NCBI RefSeq assembly: GCF_001984575.1
Contig: NZ_LZNS01000001.1
Location: forward strand, 6,630,951 to 6,694,950
DNA length: 64,000 bases
DNA from: Streptomyces sp. MP131-18
GTDB lineage: Bacteria; Actinomycetota; Actinomycetes; Streptomycetales; Streptomycetaceae
Reading direction: 5' to 3'
Shown here one piece after another: positions 45,898-54,237 of the stretch. Both the position numbers and the translations under genes were made by a program. Each line of letters starts with the position of its first letter. The first letter of the stretch is position 1. The notes beneath the pieces were generated by a model. It was not told the origin of the DNA. It saw only the letters and a list, made by a program, of their open reading frames with translations, and searched no databases.

Positions 45898-46668
45898 TCA
45901 GAGGTGGCGGGTGGCCAGGGTGAGCCGGTCACGGGCGTCGACCAGGGCGTCCCTGATCAGCTGTTCGTGCGCCGGGGTCAGCCGGGCGACCGGTACGGAG
46001 CAGCTGATGGCGTCCCTGGCGGGCGTGCGGTAGGGGATGGCGATGCCGAAGCAGCTCAGGCCGAGCGTGTTCTCCTCGCGGTCGGTGGCGTAGCCGCGTT
46101 CCCTGATCTGGGCCAGCTCCGCTATCAGCCGCTCGCGGTCGGTGATGGTGTGCTCGGTGAGCCGGTCCAGGGTCTCCGGGAGCAGCTTGCGGACCTGCTC
46201 GTCGCTGTAGGTGGCGAGCAGCGCCTTGCCCAGCGAGGTGGAGTGGGCGGGCAGCCGGCGGCCGACCCGGGTGAACGGGCGCAGGTAGTGCTCGGACTGC
46301 CGGGTCGCGAGGTAGACGACGTTCGTGCCGTCGAGGCGCGCGAGGTGGATGGTCTCGGTGGTGTCGTCGGAGAGCCGGTCCAGCGTCGGCCGGGCCGCGG
46401 CCACGACCTCGTCACCGTCGATGTAGGAGGTGCCGACCAGCAGCGCCCGGACGCCGATGCCGTACCTGGTGCCGGTGGCGTCCGTCTCGACCCAGCCGAG
46501 CTCGACCAGCGTGCGCAGCAGCATGTACAGGCTGGACTTGGGGTACCCGACGGCCGTCTGGACATCGGCGAGGGAATGCATGCCGGGGCGCCCGGCGAAA
46601 AACTCCAGCAGTTCCACCGTGCGGACTGCCGATTTGACCTGGGAACCGCCCGTCTCACCGGCTGACAT
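45898..46668 (-). CDS. IclR-family transcriptional regulator
   Basis: 256 residues. Winged HTH VKSAVRTVELLEFFAGRPGM, then VQTAVGYPKSSLYMLLRTLV; effector domain with LATRQSEHYLRPF, LPAHSTSLGKALLATYSDE and SCFGIAIPYR, the GKALLA and CFG blocks being typical. It is divergent from the aldehyde dehydrogenase of aldarate breakdown, so it is the probable local repressor of sugar-acid catabolism and perhaps of the udh/kdgD genes 10 kb away. Start ATG 46668. Confidence 0.93.
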   Translation of the reverse strand: MSAGETGGSQVKSAVRTVELLEFFAGRPGMHSLADVQTAVGYPKSSLYMLLRTLVELGWVETDATGTRYGIGVRALLVGTSYIDGDEVVAAARPTLDRLSDDTTETIHLARLDGTNVVYLATRQSEHYLRPFTRVGRRLPAHSTSLGKALLATYSDEQVRKLLPETLDRLTEHTITDRERLIAELAQIRERGYATDREENTLGLSCFGIAIPYRTPARDAISCSVPVARLTPAHEQLIRDALVDARDRLTLATRHL

Positions 46669-46682
46669 CGCCTTGCCCCTTT

Positions 46683-46758
46683 GTTCGAACCGCTATAGAG
46701 TCCCCAACGAAATTCACATACAGGGACGATGTTCAATATCTCGAACGGCACTATAGCG
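46683..46758. promoter_or_regulatory. Divergent operator/promoter region, IclR gene and aldehyde dehydrogenase
   Basis: CGCTATAG (46691-46698) and CTATAGCG (46751-46758) are inverted copies, each a TATAG -10-like box facing one gene. Next to the first is the palindrome GTTCGAAC (46683-46690). Between them lies GTTC-AATATCTC-GAAC (46731-46746), an IclR-style half-site pair. Confidence 0.55.
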
Positions 46759-46804
46759 AACGTCGCCTTGTGGGAGCAGACGCTCGGCAGGAGGATCGAT
46801 CCCG

Positions 46805-48334
46805 GTGGCAGTACCAGTGTGGAGTGTGGACCCCCGAACCGGAAAGCAGCGGGAGCAGGTGGGGGCCGAGGCCACCGCCGCGGACGTGGACGCCGCGGTC
46901 CGTGCCGCCCACGCCGCCCTCCCGGCCCTCGCCGACCGGGAGACCCGCATCGCGCTGCTGCGGGCCGCGGCCGACGAGCTGGAGGCGGACGGCACGCGCA
47001 TCATCGCCTCCGCGGACGCGGAGACGGCCCTGGGCGGTACCCGCCTCACCGGCGAACTGGCCCGCACCACAGGCCAGTTGCGTGCCTTCGCCGATGAAGT
47101 GGCGGACGGTGCCTACCTCGGCGTCATCATTGATCACGCCGACACCTCCCTCACCCCGCCGCGCCCCGATCTGCGCCGTTACAAGATCCCGCTCGGCGTC
47201 GTCGCGGTGTACTCCGCCTCCAACTTCCCGCTCGCCTTCTCCGTGCCCGGCGGCGATACCGCCAGCGCCCTGGCCGCCGGCTGCCCGGTCGTCGTCAAGG
47301 CCCACCCGGACCACCCGGCCACCTCTGAGCGATGCGGCGCCGCCCTGCGCAGGGCCGCCGCCGCGGTCGGGGTCCCGCAGGACGTCGTCTCCGTCGTGCA
47401 CGGCTTCGAGGCGGGCGTCGAGCTCGTCAAGCACCCGCTGGTGACGGCCGCCGGGTTCACCGGCTCCGTCCGCGGCGGGCGCGCCCTGTTCGACGCCGCC
47501 GCCGCCCGGCCGGTGCCGATTCCGTTCCACGGCGAGCTGGGCAGCCTCAACCCGGTCGTGATCACCGAGGACGCCGCCCGCGAGCGGGCCGAGCAGATCG
47601 GGGGCGGCCTGGCCGGCTCCATGACGCTGGGCACCGGCCAGTTCTGCACCAAGCCCGGCTTCGTCCTGGCCCCGGCGGGCGAGGCGGGCGACGCCCTCCT
47701 GGCCGCGCTCACCGCCAAGGTCGCCGAGGCGGCGCCAGGCGTGCTGCTCGACGGCAGGATGCGCGACGCGTTCACAGCCGGGGTGCGGGAGCGCGCGGCG
47801 CTCGACGGCGTCGGCGCCCCCGTGGCCGCGGGCGAGGCCGGGGAGAACGCGGTGACCGCCGGCATCCTCACGGTGGACGCGGCCCGGCTGGCCGCCGAGG
47901 GCCCGCACGATCTGCTCATCGAGGAGTGCTTCGGCCCGGTCACCGTTCTGGTCCGCTACGAGACGGCCGAACAGGCCGCCGCCGTGCTCTCCCGGCTGCC
48001 GGGCAACCTCACCGCCACCCTGCACCTGAGCGCCGCGGAGGGCGAGGAGGAGGACGGGACCGGGGCCCGGCTGCTGGCCCGGCTCACCCCGCTGGCCGGG
48101 CGGATTCTCGTGAACGGCTGGCCCACGGGCGTCGCCGTCACCGCCGCCCAGCAGCACGGCGGCCCCTACCCGGCGACCACCTCGACGTCGACCTCCGTCG
48201 GCGCCACCGCGATCGAACGCTGGCTGCGCCCGGTCGCCTACCAGGACGCCCCGGCGGCCCTGCTGCCGCCCGAGTTGCGCGACGACAACCCGCTCGGCCT
48301 GCCACGGCGGGTCGACGGGCGGCGCGAGGGCTGA
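46805..48334 (+). CDS. 2,5-dioxovalerate (2-oxoglutarate semialdehyde) dehydrogenase
   Basis: 509 residues, aldehyde dehydrogenase fold. PLGVVAVYSASNFPLAFSVP and GCPVVVKAHPDHPATSE carry the NADP-binding Asn/Lys, the Glu lies in FHGELGSLNPVVI and the catalytic Cys in LGTGQFCTKPGF. N-F-P-L-A-F-S and the FCTKPG block mark the 2,5-dioxopentanoate dehydrogenase subfamily (EC 1.2.1.26), which converts the KdgD product to 2-oxoglutarate. GTG 46805 follows an AGGAGG nine bases upstream. Divergent from the IclR regulator. Confidence 0.9.
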   Translation: MAVPVWSVDPRTGKQREQVGAEATAADVDAAVRAAHAALPALADRETRIALLRAAADELEADGTRIIASADAETALGGTRLTGELARTTGQLRAFADEVADGAYLGVIIDHADTSLTPPRPDLRRYKIPLGVVAVYSASNFPLAFSVPGGDTASALAAGCPVVVKAHPDHPATSERCGAALRRAAAAVGVPQDVVSVVHGFEAGVELVKHPLVTAAGFTGSVRGGRALFDAAAARPVPIPFHGELGSLNPVVITEDAARERAEQIGGGLAGSMTLGTGQFCTKPGFVLAPAGEAGDALLAALTAKVAEAAPGVLLDGRMRDAFTAGVRERAALDGVGAPVAAGEAGENAVTAGILTVDAARLAAEGPHDLLIEECFGPVTVLVRYETAEQAAAVLSRLPGNLTATLHLSAAEGEEEDGTGARLLARLTPLAGRILVNGWPTGVAVTAAQQHGGPYPATTSTSTSVGATAIERWLRPVAYQDAPAALLPPELRDDNPLGLPRRVDGRREG

Positions 48335-48353
48335 CGTTCCGTGGCCGCCGCCA

Positions 48354-48411
48354 AGTGAACAGTTACGGTGAATCGTCCGTATGTGCGGCGGTGGCCGCGT
48401 GTTCACCTTGG
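48354..48411 (+). promoter_or_regulatory. Candidate PHO boxes upstream of phoX
   Basis: GTTCACCTTGG at 48401-48411 matches the Streptomyces PhoP 11-mer unit (G[GT]TCA-rich). On the other strand 48354-48373 reads ATTCACCGTAACTGTTCACT, two further TTCAC units 11 bases apart. A TAGCCT -10-like hexamer is near 48435. PhoP sites are expected upstream of a phosphate-starvation phosphatase; binding is not shown. Confidence 0.5.
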
Positions 48412-48488
48412 TGGCGGCTCGGCGCCACTGTCGGCTCCTAGCCTCACGGGAACATCACTTTCGTCACATCAGCTAGTGAGGACCCGCG

Positions 48489-50450
48489 ATGGCAGCAAAG
48501 CGCCCGGTGTTTCCCGAGTACGACCCGGACGACGTGAGTTCGAACGCCTCGGGCAACCGGTCGTTCGGTGAGGTCGTCCAGCAGCGGATGTCCCGCCGCA
48601 CCGCCCTCATGGGCGGCACCGCCGCGGCGGCGGGCTTCCTGACCGCGACCGGTCTCGGCACCGGCACAGCCGTGGCCAGGACCCCGGCGGCCGGCGGCGA
48701 CGGCGGCTGGGAGGGCGGCGTCAGGCCCCGCAGGCTCCTGGGCTTCGACCCGGTGCCCACCAGCACCGCGGACGAGTTCACCGTCCCCGAGGGATACGAG
48801 ACACAGGTCCTCATCCCCTGGGGCACGCCGATCCGCCCCGGCGGCCCCGCCTGGCACAAGGACGCCTCGGACTCCGCGGCCGACCAGGCCGAGCAGATCG
48901 GGATGAATCATGACGGCATGCACTTCTTCCCCCTCGGTAACGGCCGCGAGGGCAGCCGCCGCGGCCTGCTCGTGCTCAACCACGAGTACGTCGACCAGGA
49001 ACTGCTGTTCCCCGACGGTGCCGAGGAGATCACCGCGGAGAAGGTCGAGAAGGCGCTCGCCGCGCACGGCGTGAGCGTCGTCGAGATCGAGCAGCGCCGC
49101 GGCGGCACCTGGCACGTCGTGAACTCCCGCCGCGCCCGCCGCGTGACCGGCACCACCCCCGTCGCGTTCTCGGGACCGGTCCGCGCCGACCACCCGGCGC
49201 TCGCCTCGGCGAACGAACCGATGGGCACGCTGAACAACTGCTCCAGTGGCGCCACCCCGTGGGGGACGTACCTCACCTGCGAGGAGAACTGGAACAACTA
49301 CTTCGGCACCGAGGAGGCCGGCTGGGAGCCCACCCCGGCCCAGGAGCGCTACGGCGTCTCGGCTTCCGGCGGCGGCTTCCGCTGGCACGAGGCCGACTCG
49401 CGCTTCGACCTGGCCGCCAACCCGGGCGAGATCAACCGGTTCGGCTGGATCGTCGAGATCGACCCCAAGGACCCCGGCGCCAAGCCCGTCAAGCGCACCG
49501 CGCTCGGCCGCTTCAAGCACGAGGGCTGCACCGTCACCGAGTCGCGCGGCCGGGTCGTCGCCTACTCGGGGGACGACCAGGACGGCGACTACATCTACAA
49601 GTTCGTCGGGCAGGGCAGCTGGCGCGTGCAGCGGGCGCTCGGCCGCAGCCCGCTCGACCACGGCACGCTCTACGTGGCGCGTTTCGAGGACGACGGCTCC
49701 GGCAGCTGGCTGCCGCTCGAGCACGGCACCGGCGCGCTGACCGCGGAGAACGGCTTCGCGGACCAGGCGGACGTGCTGCTGCGCACCCGCGAGGCCGCCG
49801 ACGCGCTCGGCGCCACCAAGATGGACCGGCCCGAGTGGATCGCCATCAACCCGCGCAACGGCGACGTCTACTGCACGCTCACCAACGGCAGCGGCTGGGA
49901 CAGCGCCGTCCACCCGCGCACCCCGAACCCGTACGGCCACATCGTCCGCTGGACCGAGGAGGGCGGCAACCACGCCGCCACCTCCTTCGCCTGGGACATC
50001 TTCGTGCTGGCCGGCGACCCGGCCCACGACCCCCAGGTCGAGCTGGACGCGTCCAACATCTTCGGCTCGCCCGACGGCATCGCCTTCGACGGCGACGGGC
50101 GGCTGTGGATTCAGACGGACGTGTCCAACTCCTCGCAGAACCTGGCGGAGAAGGGCTACGAGAACATCGGCAACAACCAGATGCTGGCCGCCGACCCGCG
50201 CAGCGGTGAGATCCGCCGCTTCCTGACCGGGCCCCGCGGCGCCGAGATCACCGGGCTGACCTTCACCCCCGACCAGCGGACGATGTTCGTCAACGTCCAG
50301 CACCCCGGCGAGTCCACCACCGCCTGGGGCACCCCGACGCCCGAGGACCCGCGGGTGGTCAGCAACTGGCCCGACTTCGACCCCGAGGGCCGCCCCCGTT
50401 CCGCCACCGTCGTCATCCGGCGCACCGACGGCGGCGTCATCGGCGCCTGA
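48489..50450 (+). CDS. phoX: PhoX-family alkaline phosphatase (DUF839), Tat-exported
   Basis: 653 residues. Twin-arginine signal MSRRTALMGGTAAAAGFLTA after a 35-residue leader, then RKLLG-like RRLLGFDPVP, ETQVLIPWGTPI, FFPL, LVLNHEYVD, GTLNNCSSGATPWGTYLTCE, ENWNNYFG, FGWIVEIDPKDPG, KRTALGRFKHEGC and YSGDDQDGDYIYKFV, PDGIAFDGDGRLWIQTD. These are the calcium/iron-binding and active-site blocks of PhoX (Ca2+/Fe3+ phosphomonoesterase). Secreted folded through Tat to free phosphate from organic esters. Upstream PHO-box-like repeats agree with control by PhoP. Confidence 0.93.
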   Translation: MAAKRPVFPEYDPDDVSSNASGNRSFGEVVQQRMSRRTALMGGTAAAAGFLTATGLGTGTAVARTPAAGGDGGWEGGVRPRRLLGFDPVPTSTADEFTVPEGYETQVLIPWGTPIRPGGPAWHKDASDSAADQAEQIGMNHDGMHFFPLGNGREGSRRGLLVLNHEYVDQELLFPDGAEEITAEKVEKALAAHGVSVVEIEQRRGGTWHVVNSRRARRVTGTTPVAFSGPVRADHPALASANEPMGTLNNCSSGATPWGTYLTCEENWNNYFGTEEAGWEPTPAQERYGVSASGGGFRWHEADSRFDLAANPGEINRFGWIVEIDPKDPGAKPVKRTALGRFKHEGCTVTESRGRVVAYSGDDQDGDYIYKFVGQGSWRVQRALGRSPLDHGTLYVARFEDDGSGSWLPLEHGTGALTAENGFADQADVLLRTREAADALGATKMDRPEWIAINPRNGDVYCTLTNGSGWDSAVHPRTPNPYGHIVRWTEEGGNHAATSFAWDIFVLAGDPAHDPQVELDASNIFGSPDGIAFDGDGRLWIQTDVSNSSQNLAEKGYENIGNNQMLAADPRSGEIRRFLTGPRGAEITGLTFTPDQRTMFVNVQHPGESTTAWGTPTPEDPRVVSNWPDFDPEGRPRSATVVIRRTDGGVIGA

Positions 50451-50464
50451 GGCGACCGCTCTTC

Positions 50465-50499
50465 CCCGGCCGGGCGCGGCACCCCCGCGCCCGGCCGGG
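50465..50499. terminator. Bidirectional terminator between phoX and a phosphatase gene
   Basis: CCCGGCCGGGCGCGG (50465-50479) is perfectly complementary to 50485-50499 across a 5-base loop. The flanking genes converge, with stops at 50450 and 50507. Confidence 0.8.
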
Positions 50500-50506
50500 C
50501 CCGCGC

Positions 50507-51682
50507 TCAGCCGCGCCAGTCCAGGCACACCACCATCGCGTCGTCCTCGGGCGAGGGGCCGCCCCGGTAGCCCGCCAGCTCGCCGAGCACCGCCCGCGGC
50601 ACCTGTGCGGGCGGCAGCAGGCCGCTGTTCGACAGGGCCCGCGCCAGCGCCTTCTCGCCGTACCGCTCGCCGGCCGGCGAGGCGGCGTCGTACACGCCGT
50701 CGCTGAGGAAGAACAGCCGGTCGCCCGGCTCGACCTGGAACTGCTCGGTCCTGTACTCGGTGTCCTCGAACATTCCCAGCGGCAACTGGGCCTCGAACGC
50801 CGGGATCTCCACGGTGCCCCGCCGCCGCAGCCACACGCGCGGCGACCCGGCGTCGATCACCGTCACGAGGCCCGTGGCCAGCTCGAATCGCAGCAGCAGC
50901 GCCGACACGTGGGCGGCACCCCGGTACTGGCCGTACAGGGCCTGGTCCGCCAGGTACGCCTGCTCCACCAGGCCGAGCCCGGCCCGCCGCGCGTTGCGCA
51001 GCGCGTTGACGGCGAGGTTCGTCAGCAGGGCGGCCGCTATCCCCTCGCCCATGCCGTTGATCACCGACAGCGTCAGGTGCTCGGCGGAGGTCGCCCAGTC
51101 GAAGTTGTCCCCGCGGATCGCGTAGGCCGGCTCCAGATGCCCGCCGAGGTCGAACTCCGGGCGGGAGCAGGACCGGCCGGGCAGCAGCTGCCACTGCATC
51201 TCGGCCGCCAGCGTCAGCCGTTCCGTCCGGCCCGCGCGCAGGTAGAGGTCCGTATCGCGGTCGGCGACCGTCAGCTCGTGCCCCAGCGCCTCGGCGATCT
51301 CGCCCAGTTCGGCGAGCACGTCCGCGGAGAACCGGTCCCGCGGCACCCGGACCGTCAGCACGCCCGTGGTGTTCCCGCGCACGCTCACCGGCAGATGCAC
51401 GGTGAGCGGCCCCCCGCCGCCCCCGTCCGCCCGGCCGGACGGCTCGACGAACGGCCGCTGGGAGCCGAAGGCCCGTCCGGCGGGACCGGTACGCGCGGAC
51501 ACGGCGCCGGCCCCGTCCGGCCCGGTCTCCACCGGGCGCAGCGCGCTCATCGCGTAGTCGACGAGCCGGAGTTGCGCCTCGCCGATGGCGTAGTGCCGCA
51601 GCAGTACCGCCCGGAGGGAACCGAGCAGTTCATAGGGGGCCGCCGTACGCAGGGCGCGGTACGCGGCCACGAGTCTGTCCAC
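50507..51682 (-). CDS. SpoIIE-type PP2C phosphatase with GAF-like N-terminus
   Basis: About 391 residues. The first 170 form a small sensory region (GNTTGVLTVRVPRDRFSADV, GEIAEALGHEL) like a GAF domain; the rest is a PP2C/RsbU domain (GHLEPAYAIRGDNFDWATSA, NGMGEGIAAALLTNLAVNAL, DRLFFLSDGVYDA, EDDAMVVCLDW). Asp residues of the metal site are kept except that the usual GDxxD is G-D-N-F-D. It would dephosphorylate an anti-anti-sigma (STAS) protein. GTG 51682 has GAAGAAGGTGAA upstream; a GTG at 51721 is the alternative. Divergent from a MarR gene. Confidence 0.88.
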   Translation of the reverse strand: MDRLVAAYRALRTAAPYELLGSLRAVLLRHYAIGEAQLRLVDYAMSALRPVETGPDGAGAVSARTGPAGRAFGSQRPFVEPSGRADGGGGGPLTVHLPVSVRGNTTGVLTVRVPRDRFSADVLAELGEIAEALGHELTVADRDTDLYLRAGRTERLTLAAEMQWQLLPGRSCSRPEFDLGGHLEPAYAIRGDNFDWATSAEHLTLSVINGMGEGIAAALLTNLAVNALRNARRAGLGLVEQAYLADQALYGQYRGAAHVSALLLRFELATGLVTVIDAGSPRVWLRRRGTVEIPAFEAQLPLGMFEDTEYRTEQFQVEPGDRLFFLSDGVYDAASPAGERYGEKALARALSNSGLLPPAQVPRAVLGELAGYRGGPSPEDDAMVVCLDWRG

Positions 51683-51794
51683 TGGGTGGGATTCACCTTC
51701 TTCAGAAGTGTCGTTGTTCACCGGCCGGGCGACCGGCGGGAGATGGGGGCGGTGCCGGACATCCGGGATGACAAGCACGGGAGTGAGTGCCACA

Positions 51795-52304
51795 GTGAGA
51801 TACGTGAATCCGCCTTCTCCGCATCGCTCCTCGGACGCCACCGCCTGCGCGGTCTCCGAAATGATCGAGCTGTTGGAGATCCTGTGGGAGCGCGGGCGGG
51901 ACGCCGCGTCGCCCGCGCCCGTCTCGTCCTCGCAGCTGCGGGTGCTTTACATACTGGAGCGGGACGAGGGGATCAATCTCCGCAACCTGGGCCGGCTGCT
52001 GGGTGCGGCGCCCTCCTCGGTCAGCCGGCTCTGCGACCGGCTCCAGGCCGTGGGTTTCGTCGAGCGGACCACGAGCCAGACCAGCCGGCGCGAGCTGGAG
52101 CTGTGGCTCACGCCCAGTGGCCGCCGCTTCCTCGCCGAGCTGCGGGCCCGCCGCGAGGTGGCGCTGCGCTCCGCGATCGCGGCGATGCCGCCCGCGGCCC
52201 GTACGGCCCTCACCGAGGGGCTGGCCGGCTTCAGGACGGCGGTGCGCGGCACCACGGATCTCGGTGCCGACCGTCCGGACGACCGCCAGGCCCGCTCCGC
52301 GTAG
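51795..52304 (+). CDS. MarR-family transcriptional regulator
   Basis: 169 residues from GTG 51795 (GGGAGTGAG upstream; nearby GTGs are possible). Winged HTH SQLRVLYILERDEGINLRNL, then LLGAAPSSVSRLCDRLQAVG, wing ERTTSQTSRRELELWLTPSG and FLAEL are typical. A compact DNA-binding repressor or activator that usually answers phenolics or oxidants. Placed between SpoIIE-like phosphatase and rsb genes, so possibly part of the stress regulon. Confidence 0.88.
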   Translation: MRYVNPPSPHRSSDATACAVSEMIELLEILWERGRDAASPAPVSSSQLRVLYILERDEGINLRNLGRLLGAAPSSVSRLCDRLQAVGFVERTTSQTSRRELELWLTPSGRRFLAELRARREVALRSAIAAMPPAARTALTEGLAGFRTAVRGTTDLGADRPDDRQARSA

Positions 52305-52504
52305 GCAGGACAACGGGCTCATGCGGACTCCTCGCTGTTCGGACGGCTTATGAGGGGGCAGGTACCGGTCGGCGGACGGGGCTTCCTGGCCCGGCCGGAT
52401 GAACGCTAACATTTGCCGGAGTGCAACTATGAGGCTCACGGTAACGGTGTTGGCGTCCGAGGACGTTGATGCGGCCGGATGCGCCGACGGCGAGAGGGTT
52501 TGTT

Positions 52505-53383
52505 GTGAGTGCCATCGAGTCAGCCGTGCGCGATCGGCTGATCCACGCGCTGCGTGACCATACGACCGAGATCGCGGACAACTGGGTCCGGCTCCAGATA
52601 GACCAGGAGGTCATGGTCAGCGGCATCGGCGAGGAGGAACTGCGCGGCGAGGCGGGCCAGTTGCTGTCCGCGCTGCTGGGCGGCCTGGAGAGCGCGATGC
52701 CCGTCGGCCGCCTCGTCACCGAGCACACCGAGCTGCGGGAGACCGTCACCGAGCTGTCCCTGCGCCGCGCCCGCGCGGGCGCCACCCCCACCGCGACCTC
52801 GCTCGCCGTGCTGTCGCTCAAGGAGGTCATGCTGGAGATCATCCAGCGCTCCACGCAGAACGCCAGGGAGCTTTTCGAGTCGGCCGTCGTGATCAACCGG
52901 CTGCTCGACGCCGCCGGTGTGCTGTCGTTCGACACCTACGTGGCCAGCAGGGAGGAGATCATCAGCCGGCAGAGCAGGCAGCTGATGGAGCTGTCCACCC
53001 CCGTGGTCAGGCTCTGGCGGCACGTCCTCGCGGTGCCGCTGATCGGCACCCTGGACACCGACCGCACCCAGGTCGTCATGGAGAGCCTCCTCCAGGCCAT
53101 CCAGGCCGACGAGGCGCAGGTCGCCATCATCGACATCACCGGCGTGGCCGCGGTGGACACCTCCGTGGCGCAGCACCTCATGCAGACCGTGGCCGCGGTG
53201 CGGCTCATGGGCGCCGACTGCGTGATCAGCGGCATCCGGCCGCCCATCGCCCAGACCATCGCGCAGCTCGGACTCGACCTGTCCGCCATCGTCACCAAGG
53301 CCACACTGGCCGACGCGCTCGCCGAGGCCGTCAAGATCACAGGGCAGTCCGGGGTTCCGCTGGGCGAGACGGCAGGCCGGTGA
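52505..53383 (+). CDS. rsbR: RsbR-type stressosome scaffold (RsbR_N plus STAS)
   Basis: 292 residues. The N-terminal helical domain (LIHALRDHTTEIADNWVRLQ) resembles the RsbR globin-like sensor; the C-terminal STAS domain has VVRLWRHVLAVPLIGTLDTD, IDITGVAAVDTSVAQHLMQT (with the phosphorylatable Thr/Ser pair) and CVISGIRPPIAQTIAQLGLD. RsbR and RsbS build the cytoplasmic stressosome and hold RsbT. GTG 52505 has GAGAGGG. It overlaps rsbS by four bases (GTGA). Confidence 0.93.
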   Translation: MSAIESAVRDRLIHALRDHTTEIADNWVRLQIDQEVMVSGIGEEELRGEAGQLLSALLGGLESAMPVGRLVTEHTELRETVTELSLRRARAGATPTATSLAVLSLKEVMLEIIQRSTQNARELFESAVVINRLLDAAGVLSFDTYVASREEIISRQSRQLMELSTPVVRLWRHVLAVPLIGTLDTDRTQVVMESLLQAIQADEAQVAIIDITGVAAVDTSVAQHLMQTVAAVRLMGADCVISGIRPPIAQTIAQLGLDLSAIVTKATLADALAEAVKITGQSGVPLGETAGR

Positions 53384-53790
53384 CCGGAAGGCATTCGGCA
53401 GGCGTGCCGATCCTGCGTCTCGGTGACGTCCTCGTCACGGGCCTTCTCGACGAGCTGGACGACCGGTCCGCCATGGCCTTCGTCGACGAGCTGACCGAGC
53501 GCATCACCCGCGAGGCGGCCACCGGTGTCCTCATCGACATCTCCCGCCTGGAGATCATCGACTCCTTCGTCGCCCGTACGCTGAGCGAACTGACCACCAC
53601 CGCACGGCTGCTTGGCGCGCGGGTGATCGTCGCGGGCATGCGCCCGCCCGTCGCCATCACGCTCGTCGAGCTCGGCCTGAAGCTGCACGGCGTCGAAACG
53701 GCGCTGAACGCGGAGGCCGGAATGGCCGCGCTCGGCTGGTACAGGACCAGGTCTTCCCGGGAAGGTTCCCGTGGTGACGACGCCTCGTGA
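53380..53790 (+). CDS. rsbS: RsbS-type STAS protein
   Basis: 136 residues, single STAS domain. VPILRLGDVLVTGLLDELDD, ATGVLIDISRLEIIDSFVAR (Ser of ID-S-F is the phosphorylation site) and RVIVAGMRPPVAITLVELGL match RsbS. Together with RsbR it sequesters the RsbT kinase. Start overlaps rsbR by four bases, and its end overlaps the next gene by 20 bases, which shows a tight operon. Confidence 0.93.
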   Translation: MTGRHSAGVPILRLGDVLVTGLLDELDDRSAMAFVDELTERITREAATGVLIDISRLEIIDSFVARTLSELTTTARLLGARVIVAGMRPPVAITLVELGLKLHGVETALNAEAGMAALGWYRTRSSREGSRGDDAS

Positions 53791-54232
53791 GACTCCGGCA
53801 GGACGGGGGTGGGGCGGGGCCGCGGCGGCCGAGCACCGCACCGAGTACCCCGTCCGCACCGAGGAGGATCTGCTGGAGGCCAGGCACGCGGTCCGGGCCG
53901 CGACGCTGGAGACCGGATTCGGCCTGGTCGACCAGACGCGGGTGGTCACCGCCGCCAGTGAGCTGGTCCGCAACGCCTACATCCACGGCGGCGGCGGCAC
54001 GCTCGTCATCGAGCGGCTGCGGCGGCCCGGCGGCCGGGGCGTGCGGCTCACCGTCAGCGATGCCGGGCCCGGCATCGCCAACGTCGACGCGGCGCTCGCC
54101 GACGGGTTCAGCACCGGCTCGGGGCTCGGGCACGGCCTGGGCGGCGCCCGGCGCCTGATGCACGAGTTCCGCATCGACTGCCCGCCGGGCGGCGGCACCA
54201 TCGTGTGCGTCACCCGCTGGACCTCCGGGTAA
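53771..54232 (+). CDS. rsbT: RsbT-type serine kinase
   Basis: 153 residues, GHKL ATPase: SELVRNAYIHGGGGTLVIER (N box), TVSDAGPGIANVDAA (G1), GLGHGLGGARRLMHEF (G2). RsbT phosphorylates RsbR and RsbS and then leaves to activate the RsbU phosphatase. Start GTG 53771 or the GTG directly after it, with GGAAGG upstream. Third gene of the rsbRST order. Confidence 0.92.
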   Translation: MVTTPRETPAGRGWGGAAAAEHRTEYPVRTEEDLLEARHAVRAATLETGFGLVDQTRVVTAASELVRNAYIHGGGGTLVIERLRRPGGRGVRLTVSDAGPGIANVDAALADGFSTGSGLGHGLGGARRLMHEFRIDCPPGGGTIVCVTRWTSG

Positions 54233-54237
54233 CCGCC

